From assembly GCA_013215815.1 (NCBI GenBank), contig JABSQP010000004.1:1-64000 (forward strand): a DNA stretch of 64,000 nt. Direction: 5' to 3'. The position numbers and the translations under genes were made by a program. The notes beneath the pieces were generated by a model that saw nothing but the letters and a program-made list of their open reading frames with translations, made no database searches and had not been told where the DNA came from. Every line of letters begins with the position of its first letter. The stretch's first letter is position 1. Shown here piece by piece: positions 9,700 to 18,401 of this stretch. Source of the DNA: Alphaproteobacteria bacterium (GTDB lineage Bacteria; Pseudomonadota; Alphaproteobacteria; Micavibrionales; Micavibrionaceae).

Positions 9700-12600
9700 T
9701 TATATTTTTCCTATATGAATAGGCATAAGATGCGGCCCATCCGTCCATAAAAGCGCCGTTTTTATATCTCTATCAGGATATATCTGTACGAGTGCACGAG
9801 CATAAGAACGGAGCTGGTTTCTGTAAATGGAAGGTACGTCTTTTTCCTCTTTAGGAGGCGGCCTGTTAGTTTTGTAGTCAATGATAAGGATTTCTTCGTT
9901 TGTAATTAAAAGACGATCTATTTGACCAGATATGAGCGTTTTGTCATCTAATAGCCCTGTAATTGGAACCTCTGCCATAGAGCCCTCACAGAAAATGGCA
10001 CTAAATTCTGGATCTCTTAAAATTTGTAGTGTTTCTTTTGCAATGTTCTGGCAAAGAGAGTCGCTTAGATCTTGGGCATTTTCATTTAAGTATTTTTGAA
10101 TGCTGTCTTCCCATTGACTGGCAGGTAGGTCTGGAAGCGTTTGCAGTAGTATGTGAGTTAGGTTACCGCGTCTAAAGCGATACTGGTCATCACCTTTTAG
10201 TGGTGATAGGGCGGGAACTTCATCACCTGATGGCCGTGACGGTACTAATGGTTGTGGTGGTGTGGGCTCTTCTGGCATTGCCTTATGAAGCCAAGCTGGT
10301 TTTTCGATGTTAGTATCATTAAGATCACCACGAATCGATGCTTTCTTATCTGGCTCAGCGCTTTGAGTGTTGCTAAAACGAAGAGATCCATCATCTTGCT
10401 CTTCAACGCCTTCCAGTTTCTCAAAGGCGTTCTTGATGTAAAAATACCAGCTTTCATCAGATGGTTTTTTCTTTCCTGTGTACCCACCTACATAGAGCCT
10501 ATTTTCTGCACGTGTCATCGCCACATAAAGGAGCCTTTTATATTCTTGTTCTAAAAGTTCCTGAACGTTGCCTTGTGCTTCTATATACTTTTTTGGGGCG
10601 TCATTTTTTCGCGGTGCAAAAACAGGAACAGCTTCCTTCGATTGCAACGGCCATAATAGTCGATCTGTCTTACTTAACCCCTGACGGATCGTATCTGGTA
10701 AGATAACAATAGGAGCCTGTAGGCCTTTTGATCCGTGTACCGTCATAATACGAATGGCGTTGTTTGATTCCTCCATTTCGCGTTTGATACCGCTACTTAT
10801 TTTTTCATGATGGTGTAGAAAGGATTGTAAGGACGTACCAAACTCTTTCTCGTAGGATAAAGCGCTATCTAAAAATTCATCAAGCGGATCAATGACGTCT
10901 TCCCCTAACCGTTTCTTTAAAGCGCTTAATCCGCTGAACTGGTGGGCAGGACACGATTTTTGAATAAGATGACTGAAAAAGTTAAAAGGAGATTCGTCGT
11001 TTGCTTTTTTGATTAAACCGCTTAACCATAAGATGATTTCACTGTCAGCGTTTTCTTTAATGACCTGCCAGAGTGTAGATTTTCTATCAAATGCGAATTT
11101 TTCTAGTTGTTGATCTGTCCATCCAATGAATGGAGATTTTAAAACACATGCGAGTGTAAGATCGTCATCAGGCAATAGTGCAAAATGTGCGCAAGCGCAT
11201 AAATCTTGAACAACAAGTTGGTCATTTAAAACCATGCGATCTATGCCGTTTACAGGGATATTCCTTGTTTTTAATGCGCGAATAAGCTGATCTATAAACT
11301 TAGTCCGAGTCCGCACAAGAATCATGATGTCGCCTGCTTGAATTGGCCTATCATGTGATTCTAAATATTCTTTATTATCAATCCATTTTTGTACTGTTTT
11401 ACCGATGTGTTCCGCGAGAAGAGACGCTCCAGACTGTGCTTCAATGATATCTACTGGCGGCTTCCAAAAATCAGTATTATCTTGTTTTTCTGCTTCAAAA
11501 ACTGGCCAAAGTTCAACGAATCCTGGCTGTCCACGACGGAAAGCTTTGTGCTCTAAAATAGAATGCATATCATTATGAAGGGGTAAATCATCAAAAACAC
11601 AATCAACGCATTCTAAAATACTGCGAACTGTCCTGAATGAGATGTTTATATCAATAGGATCAAATATTTTATTTGCGTTTTTAATTCTATCTGAAAAATA
11701 GTCTTTTACTTCAGAGAATTTTTCGGGAGACGCACGTTGAAAACTGAAAATGGATTGTTTTTCATCTCCAACTACAAAAATGCTTCTATTTTTTTCTGTT
11801 GCAGTATCACCGGAAAAGAAATCATCACATAAGCATTGAATAATTTTCCACTGTTCAGGGTTTGTGTCTTGCGCTTCGTCAACAAGAATATGATCAATAC
11901 CCTGATCGAGTTTGAACCGTATCCAAGGAGATACGTCTCCTTGTTTCATGTTCATTGATCGACCCTCTAAAAGGTCGAGTGTTTTTAGTATTAAATCATC
12001 AAAATCGAGAGAAGATTCTTGCGATTTCAATTCATCGTAAAATGAAACGATAGATTCGCCTACTGTGAAGATATCTCTGGTCAATGTAGCACATTTTATG
12101 GCTTTTTTATCTTCTTCAAACGCAAGAATGCGGCTAGTTTCCCGCTGTAGTATGTTTTTTACATCATTATTCAAATCAGAGATTTTTTTAGACGCGATAC
12201 TAGAGCGCGGTATTCCTTTATCCGTCAAAAATACTTTTTTATAATCAGTATACGCTGTCTGTTTTTCTTCATCTTCTAAAAATGATTTTATTTGTTCGGC
12301 GCGCGCTTGATCCATTTTTGTTTTTGATTCAGATAGGATTGATACAGTATGGCACAATTCATCTTTATTAAGATCTCTAATAAATTCTAAAAAGGCATCT
12401 TCTTCCGTTTGTCTAGGCGTGATGTTAAGTAGAGCGCAAGTATCTGTATAAATCTGTTCTATGCCATTTTTATTATCTAGTATCTCTCTTAGTTGAGATC
12501 TTTCGGATAATAGTTTTGAAAACAATTCGTCGAATTGTTCTTCATTTAGTTCTTTGGTTAAATTTGATAAGGCTTGCGCAAGAGGTGATGATTTTTCTTC

Positions 12601-13149
12601 ACGTGCCTGATTAATTGCTTTTTGTCGTGCTTTTTTTAGTAATGCAACAGCTTGTGCCTCTTCTAATGGTTTAGTTTGTGGGGAGAGGCTGGATTCTAAG
12701 GGAAAACGGCTTAAAATCGACTGACAAAAAGAATGGATCGTCATTATTGGAATGCCGTTTTGCGTGTCTATTACATTGGCAAATAAACGGCGTGCAGTTT
12801 TGATATCGTGATCTGTTGGTGTTCGTTCTAATAGTGTTTCAAGCTGTTTCTTTAATACACTTTCTTCAATTGTTGCCCATGCACTAAGTTTGTTTTGAAT
12901 GCGTAGCGACATTTCGCTTGCCGCTGCTTTTGTAAAAGTGAGCGCTAAAATTTTCTCTGGGCTAGATCCGTACTCTCCATCTCTTTGCGGCATTAAAAGT
13001 CGCAAGATGCGATCTGTTAAAACTTTTGTCTTGCCTGATCCCGCCGAAGCACTCACCCAAGATGAACTTCGTGGATTAGATGCACGTCCTTGTAATGCAT
13101 TTGGGTTCACATCATTAGGTTTTTCTTTGTAGGCAGGCTGTGTAGACAT
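9700..13149 (-). CDS. addA: Double-strand break repair helicase-nuclease AddA
   Basis: UvrD-type motifs (SASAGSGKT, DEAQDTNPEQW, VAMTRAENRLYVGG) and C-terminal nuclease motif (IIDYKTNR); next to addB. Confidence 0.95.
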   Translation of the reverse strand: MSTQPAYKEKPNDVNPNALQGRASNPRSSSWVSASAGSGKTKVLTDRILRLLMPQRDGEYGSSPEKILALTFTKAAASEMSLRIQNKLSAWATIEESVLKKQLETLLERTPTDHDIKTARRLFANVIDTQNGIPIMTIHSFCQSILSRFPLESSLSPQTKPLEEAQAVALLKKARQKAINQAREEKSSPLAQALSNLTKELNEEQFDELFSKLLSERSQLREILDNKNGIEQIYTDTCALLNITPRQTEEDAFLEFIRDLNKDELCHTVSILSESKTKMDQARAEQIKSFLEDEEKQTAYTDYKKVFLTDKGIPRSSIASKKISDLNNDVKNILQRETSRILAFEEDKKAIKCATLTRDIFTVGESIVSFYDELKSQESSLDFDDLILKTLDLLEGRSMNMKQGDVSPWIRFKLDQGIDHILVDEAQDTNPEQWKIIQCLCDDFFSGDTATEKNRSIFVVGDEKQSIFSFQRASPEKFSEVKDYFSDRIKNANKIFDPIDINISFRTVRSILECVDCVFDDLPLHNDMHSILEHKAFRRGQPGFVELWPVFEAEKQDNTDFWKPPVDIIEAQSGASLLAEHIGKTVQKWIDNKEYLESHDRPIQAGDIMILVRTRTKFIDQLIRALKTRNIPVNGIDRMVLNDQLVVQDLCACAHFALLPDDDLTLACVLKSPFIGWTDQQLEKFAFDRKSTLWQVIKENADSEIILWLSGLIKKANDESPFNFFSHLIQKSCPAHQFSGLSALKKRLGEDVIDPLDEFLDSALSYEKEFGTSLQSFLHHHEKISSGIKREMEESNNAIRIMTVHGSKGLQAPIVILPDTIRQGLSKTDRLLWPLQSKEAVPVFAPRKNDAPKKYIEAQGNVQELLEQEYKRLLYVAMTRAENRLYVGGYTGKKKPSDESWYFYIKNAFEKLEGVEEQDDGSLRFSNTQSAEPDKKASIRGDLNDTNIEKPAWLHKAMPEEPTPPQPLVPSRPSGDEVPALSPLKGDDQYRFRRGNLTHILLQTLPDLPASQWEDSIQKYLNENAQDLSDSLCQNIAKETLQILRDPEFSAIFCEGSMAEVPITGLLDDKTLISGQIDRLLITNEEILIIDYKTNRPPPKEEKDVPSIYRNQLRSYARALVQIYPDRDIKTALLWTDGPHLMPIHIGKI

Positions 13150-16121
13150 TACGCGGCTTCTCCTGCTTCCTGATTATCACCAAGTGCTGCCCATTCCTTT
13201 ACGCGCGCTAGATGTTCATAATCGTTAAAACGCGGTGCGTTATCTAAATTGGGGATACTATAATAAGGCGTTTTTTCATCAAAAAATATTGATACAAGGT
13301 TTGTAATACCTTCTTGCGCGCATGTTAGGGCGTTATCGACATTTTGTTTGTCGTTATTAAGTGTAATAACCTTTCCTGAAGGAGTGGACCCAGTCAGTAT
13401 TAGATATTTTAATCTATCGCAGGCGCTATTAGTAAAATTAGAAAAACCGTTTTTCTCTAAGATATAAGCCTCTAATGGTAGCTGGGGATACTGACCATTC
13501 ATCATGCCTTTGGCAGAAAAACTTCCTCCAGATTTATAATCAATAACTATGTAAGAGCCGTTGTTTGTTCTATCTATTCGATCAACACGCCCTGATAAAA
13601 TGAATGAACCGTTAGGTAATGCAATTTGTATATTACCTTTTTCTTCATGCGCCACGGGCTTGGCGTATGAACGCCAAGAATTCTCATATTCGGTATACCA
13701 AGAGCCGATCTTTTTTATTTTAGGCAGCCAGAACTCTTGTAATGAAATATCTCCATATAACTCGTATTCTTCTTGAGCAATTTCGAGAAAAGTATCATAC
13801 GCGTTGTCAGGAAGCTGGTCAGGGAATTGTTTATTGAAGCGTTCTAAAATAGAATGAAGGATATTTCCTTTTTCTAAGGCACCCCACTCTTTTTCTAATG
13901 GTTCTAATGCCTTTAGTTTTAAAACGTATTTAGCGTAAATAGCATAAGGATCTTTTAACCATGTATCTATTGCTGTTACTGATAAGCGATCTGGTCTTTT
14001 TTCAATAGAAGGTCTTGGTTCTGGTCTTTCAAAAGGTTCGTATACTTCTATTTGGTCTAAATAGTACTTGTATGCAGAAAACTTATTGCTTCTTAAAAGG
14101 GTGTCTGAAAGATCGTTTGCCTGTAAATACGTATCAATTCGTTGTAACCAGCGCGAAGGCACTGTTGGTGAACCATCGACACGTTTTGACCTGGTTAGAA
14201 ACACTTCTTTTTTGCAGAATCCATGCACAAAGTCATGCGCAGATAACCCCATTCCTCTTTCCGATGGCGGAAGGCCAAAGTTTTGTCTCATAGGGCGTGA
14301 CATCCATGGATCATGAGGGTTTTCGGCTGGCCACGTTCCTTCATTTAGACCGGCTAAAATCACGCGATCTGCATGAATAAGTCGGGATTCCAACTGCCCT
14401 AAAATCATAAGGCGTGGGTGTGTTCCGTATTTTGGCCGTACAGATTTTTGATCCATAAGCTGTTTGATGATGGATATATAATCTCCGCCTGTTACATCTG
14501 GAAAGTGATGCCCTTCTTCCAATATTTCGGAGAAAAACTGAGCAGCTGTTTCCCCATTTTCTCCACTCCATAAAATATCATCTGGTGTGAACTCTTCTAA
14601 GGTTTTGATATGTGCCTTTAAAAAGGTTTTAAAGCTATGATATTTTCCATCTTCAAATAAAGACAGTAATTCTGATAGTTTTGTTTCTATATGACTGATG
14701 AGGTTGAGTATTTTGCTATCAAGCGCTTCTGTATACGTATCCTCTTTTACAGCTTCGTACTTCTTTTTTATGCCCTCGGCTCCTGCAGCGGGCTTTATTC
14801 CTCTTAGAACTTGTTTGTCTAGTTTGCGAACTGTGCTTCTGAAATCCTCGAAACCAGCACCGCTGTTGAGTTTATGTTTTAAAAAGCTAAGTAGTGATAC
14901 TGGTGATAAATTCTGCAAACAAGTTTCAACTATTGAGGAAATGTAACTTCCTGCTGTCGTTTGTGATAAACGCGTTCCCGCTGAATCATCGAGCAGAATA
15001 TTCCATCGCTGACATGCTTGAGCGGTACGTCTGGCTAAGTCTCTGTCCGGTGTAACAAGCGCGGTTATTTTTTCTTTATCTTCCAAAGATTCGCGCATGA
15101 TGAGACTAATTAAGGTCGCTTCTTCTTGCGGTGTATTACATTCGTATAAGCTTACGTGAGATAGATTTTCTGCAAGATTAGAGTCACTCTTTGTGTTTTG
15201 CCAGATATCGCTATTTTCTGCAGGCACGAGGGCCGCGTAGATAAATTCTTCAACTGGTGACATTAGGTTATCTGAGTAAATCCATGGTTCTACGTCTTGT
15301 CTATTAATGTTCAGTGCGCCTACTAGATTTTTCAACGTTCCTTGTGGGTGCGCTTCTCCAATATTATCCCATATATCATCAGCTGTATTTTTATCTAGGC
15401 CAGGCAAAACGACACGCCCTTTAGGTGATGATAAAATAGTCTTTAAAAGCTCAGCTGTTGCTGGGATTGATCCAGTTGTACCTGCTGCAATAATGGGGTG
15501 ATCTGGCGGAGTGTTTTGCCAGTGTTGGTTTAACTTTTGAATTAATCGATTTCGGCGATCGGCTGCATCAATGACGCCCTTTTCTTCTAAAATATTAGGC
15601 CAATGCTCACTTATGATGCTCAAAAAATCTAGCGTAACTTGCCAATGTTGAGCAAACTGTTCTCTATCAACCAGATTTGGTAAATCACTAATGTCTAGGT
15701 TTTCAGTATAAATTTGATCAAGAAGTTGCCCTAATGCATTTGCTAATGCCAAATCATGTGCGGGGGACTTCGAGAAGTTTGGTAGTTTAGAAATAATTTG
15801 AGCAAGGTACGCCTGCCTTTGCATCATAGATATTGCAGGGGGAATATTCAAAGAATCGCCCCCTCTATAGTTGATCAGCAATTCTTCTTCATCAATGTCC
15901 CCGATGGGCTGCAGACGCGGCAGTAAGATGGGTTTTCCCTTAGTCTGTCTTAAAAAGGAATCGCGAACAACCCGGCACGCACGGCGTGTAGGCAGAAGAA
16001 TTAGATAATTGGGTAAGGTGGCTTCGTTACCCTTAGTTTCTTCTAATAACCCGCGTGCAAAGCAATCAGAAAACGAGTCGCTTGGCGGAATAGTAAAGAT
16101 TTTACCTTTGATATCTACCAT
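13149..16121 (-). CDS. addB: Double-strand break repair protein AddB
   Basis: About 990 aa helicase-like protein with C-terminal nuclease motif (YIVIDYKSG); stop overlaps addA start. Confidence 0.93.
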   Translation of the reverse strand: MVDIKGKIFTIPPSDSFSDCFARGLLEETKGNEATLPNYLILLPTRRACRVVRDSFLRQTKGKPILLPRLQPIGDIDEEELLINYRGGDSLNIPPAISMMQRQAYLAQIISKLPNFSKSPAHDLALANALGQLLDQIYTENLDISDLPNLVDREQFAQHWQVTLDFLSIISEHWPNILEEKGVIDAADRRNRLIQKLNQHWQNTPPDHPIIAAGTTGSIPATAELLKTILSSPKGRVVLPGLDKNTADDIWDNIGEAHPQGTLKNLVGALNINRQDVEPWIYSDNLMSPVEEFIYAALVPAENSDIWQNTKSDSNLAENLSHVSLYECNTPQEEATLISLIMRESLEDKEKITALVTPDRDLARRTAQACQRWNILLDDSAGTRLSQTTAGSYISSIVETCLQNLSPVSLLSFLKHKLNSGAGFEDFRSTVRKLDKQVLRGIKPAAGAEGIKKKYEAVKEDTYTEALDSKILNLISHIETKLSELLSLFEDGKYHSFKTFLKAHIKTLEEFTPDDILWSGENGETAAQFFSEILEEGHHFPDVTGGDYISIIKQLMDQKSVRPKYGTHPRLMILGQLESRLIHADRVILAGLNEGTWPAENPHDPWMSRPMRQNFGLPPSERGMGLSAHDFVHGFCKKEVFLTRSKRVDGSPTVPSRWLQRIDTYLQANDLSDTLLRSNKFSAYKYYLDQIEVYEPFERPEPRPSIEKRPDRLSVTAIDTWLKDPYAIYAKYVLKLKALEPLEKEWGALEKGNILHSILERFNKQFPDQLPDNAYDTFLEIAQEEYELYGDISLQEFWLPKIKKIGSWYTEYENSWRSYAKPVAHEEKGNIQIALPNGSFILSGRVDRIDRTNNGSYIVIDYKSGGSFSAKGMMNGQYPQLPLEAYILEKNGFSNFTNSACDRLKYLILTGSTPSGKVITLNNDKQNVDNALTCAQEGITNLVSIFFDEKTPYYSIPNLDNAPRFNDYEHLARVKEWAALGDNQEAGEAA

Positions 16122-16127
16122 TTTTGC

Positions 16128-16859
16128 CTATGACACTCTTCTTGCTAGTTGTTGCATTGCTTTGTTTACGTTTTCAAGATCTTCGGGCGTACTGATATGG
16201 TGCCATTGCCCCTTATGAACGAGACCGTAAAGTTTTCCTTCGGTTTCAGCTTTATCCATGAGTTCTAAAAACGAAAATGCAGACAACTCTCGGCCATTAA
16301 ATACGCGCGGATGTGTAATGCGTACGCCTGTAAACATATACTGACCTTGCTTTTCCTTATTTCTTATGGCTTTACCATCAGGAGATATATCGTAGTCGCC
16401 AACACCGCCTGTTAAGTGCATGGAGCTTACTGGTTGCAATAGCAGGAGTATATCCATGTCATCGGAATCCCAGCTCTGCGCAAGGTAGGATAAGCTTGTA
16501 CCTGTAACACTATCATCTTCCCAAAGCGCATCGCCATTTATGAGGTAGAACGGCTTTCCCTGCATCGTACTAAGTGCATTTAAAACTCCGCCGCCTGTAT
16601 CTAAAAGCTCGTTTTCTTCTGAAAAAATAATCTTAGGATCGTTACAATCGCTGAAATACTCTTTAATCCTGTCCCCTAAATAAGAAAGATTGATGGTAAC
16701 GTTTGTAACACCATCTTTTATAAGTTTTTCCAGTGTATAATCGAGAATAGGCCTACTGTTCACAGGAACAAGAGGCTTGGGAACTGAGTCTGTATATGGG
16801 CGGAGCCTTGTTCCTTTGCCAGCGGCAAGAATAAAAGCATGTATCGGTTTATCACTCAT
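16128..16859 (-). CDS. murU: Nucleotidyltransferase, MurU-like (N-acetylmuramate alpha-1-phosphate uridylyltransferase family)
   Basis: AFILAAGKGTRLRPYTDSVPKPLVPV sugar nucleotidyltransferase motif; synteny with tsaE and addB. Confidence 0.75.
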   Translation of the reverse strand: MSDKPIHAFILAAGKGTRLRPYTDSVPKPLVPVNSRPILDYTLEKLIKDGVTNVTINLSYLGDRIKEYFSDCNDPKIIFSEENELLDTGGGVLNALSTMQGKPFYLINGDALWEDDSVTGTSLSYLAQSWDSDDMDILLLLQPVSSMHLTGGVGDYDISPDGKAIRNKEKQGQYMFTGVRITHPRVFNGRELSAFSFLELMDKAETEGKLYGLVHKGQWHHISTPEDLENVNKAMQQLARRVS

Positions 16860-17287
16860 TTACCTGTCCCTTTTATTGTAAACGTACGGCTTTTATCTGG
16901 CTCGATTACTATATTGATTTCTTTTGCTTGTGGTGGGATTAAGTCCCCTGCTTTTTCAGGCCATTCAATGAGTAGAACGCCATCACTGAGCGCGTCTTCC
17001 CATCCTAACTCGTATACCTCTTCAGGATCTTCAAGGCGGTACAGATCAAAGTGCCAAATTGTGAAGTTACTACTGTCGTAAGTCTGTACGAGTGTAAAAG
17101 TAGGGCTAGGGACCTCAGTGCCCCCACCCAGTAAACTCTGCACAAAATAGCGCGAAAAAGCTGTTTTGCCTGCGCCTAATGTACCATTCAGGCAAATAAC
17201 ATCTCCTGCTTTTGTTTCTGAGGCAATTGTGGTGGCCAGAGCTTTCGTCTCTTCTTCACTTTTGACGCTGATTCGCTGTTCTGTCAT
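16856..17287 (-). CDS. tsaE: tRNA threonylcarbamoyladenosine biosynthesis ATPase TsaE
   Basis: Walker A LGAGKTAFSR, SPTFTLVQTYD, HFDLYRLEDPEE. Start placed at the internal ATG (MTEQRISVK). Confidence 0.93.
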   Translation of the reverse strand: MTEQRISVKSEEETKALATTIASETKAGDVICLNGTLGAGKTAFSRYFVQSLLGGGTEVPSPTFTLVQTYDSSNFTIWHFDLYRLEDPEEVYELGWEDALSDGVLLIEWPEKAGDLIPPQAKEINIVIEPDKSRTFTIKGTGK

Positions 17288-17375
17288 CGTTTCGTCTTTA
17301 TATAAACAAATATTTGAGCTATACCTCTCTTTCATAGCATTTATAGACGATAAGCGGTACAGGTGAACGCAGGTT

Positions 17376-18401
17376 ATGAGCGAAAAAATAAATGAAAATC
17401 AGCCCTTTGAGACGGATGTAGCCATTATTGGTGCTGGACCCGTTGGGCTGTTCGCTATATTTGAATGCGGCATGCTTGGACTGAGGTGCCATGTTATCGA
17501 TAGCTTGCCTGCAATTGGTGGCCAATGTAGTGCTCTGTACCCTGAAAAACCAATTTACGATATTCCCGCTCTGCCAGAAGTTCTAGCAGGAGATTTGATT
17601 GAAAACCTTGAAAAACAAGCTGCGCCATTTGACCCTACATATCATCTAGACCAAACGGTTGTATCTATAAGCAAAGAAAGTAGCTATTGGAATTTAAAGA
17701 CATCCAAGGATGAGCTTGTAAAAGCAAAAGCAGTTATTATAGCAGGTGGAGCAGGGGCCTTTGGCCCGAATAAACCACCTCTCGATGATTTGGAAGCATA
17801 CGAAGGAACATCAGTTTTTTATATGGTGCGTAGGAAAGAGGATTTTAGAGATAAAGATGTGGTTATAGCTGGTGGTGGTGATAGTGCCGTTGATTGGGCA
17901 TTATCATTAAGTGAAGTGGCAAAAAGCGTACGTCTTGTTCATCGCCGTGATAAATTTCGCGCAGTACCTGAAACTGTTAAAAAGCTTAAAGATTTAGAAG
18001 GAAAAGGAGTTTTCGAATTTGCTGTGCCTTATCAGTTAAAGGCGTTAAATGGTAAAAATGGTGTACTTGAAAGCGTACGCATAACAGGTAAATCAGATGA
18101 TAAAGACCTCCCAGCCGATGTTTTATTACCTTTTTATGGCCTGGCGATGGAATTGGGACCTATTGCAGAATGGAATTTAGATCTGAACAACAATCACATA
18201 AGTGTAGAACAGAGTACATGTGAAACCAGCACACAGGGAATATATGCTGTTGGCGACATAGTGTCTTATAAAAACAAACTTAAATTGATACTGACGGGAT
18301 TTTCTGAATGTGCGACGGCGGCACATGCTATTCGTAAACAATTATATCCAGATGATGTTTTGCATTTTGAATATTCGACAACTAAAGGCCTACCAAATTA
18401 A
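17376..18401 (+). CDS. NAD(P)/FAD-dependent oxidoreductase, TrxB-like ferredoxin/flavodoxin-NADP+ reductase type
   Basis: IIGAGPVGLFAIFECGM FAD motif, VVIAGGGDSAVDWALSL NAD(P) motif; no CxxC redox pair in the NADPH domain. Confidence 0.85.
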   Translation: MSEKINENQPFETDVAIIGAGPVGLFAIFECGMLGLRCHVIDSLPAIGGQCSALYPEKPIYDIPALPEVLAGDLIENLEKQAAPFDPTYHLDQTVVSISKESSYWNLKTSKDELVKAKAVIIAGGAGAFGPNKPPLDDLEAYEGTSVFYMVRRKEDFRDKDVVIAGGGDSAVDWALSLSEVAKSVRLVHRRDKFRAVPETVKKLKDLEGKGVFEFAVPYQLKALNGKNGVLESVRITGKSDDKDLPADVLLPFYGLAMELGPIAEWNLDLNNNHISVEQSTCETSTQGIYAVGDIVSYKNKLKLILTGFSECATAAHAIRKQLYPDDVLHFEYSTTKGLPN

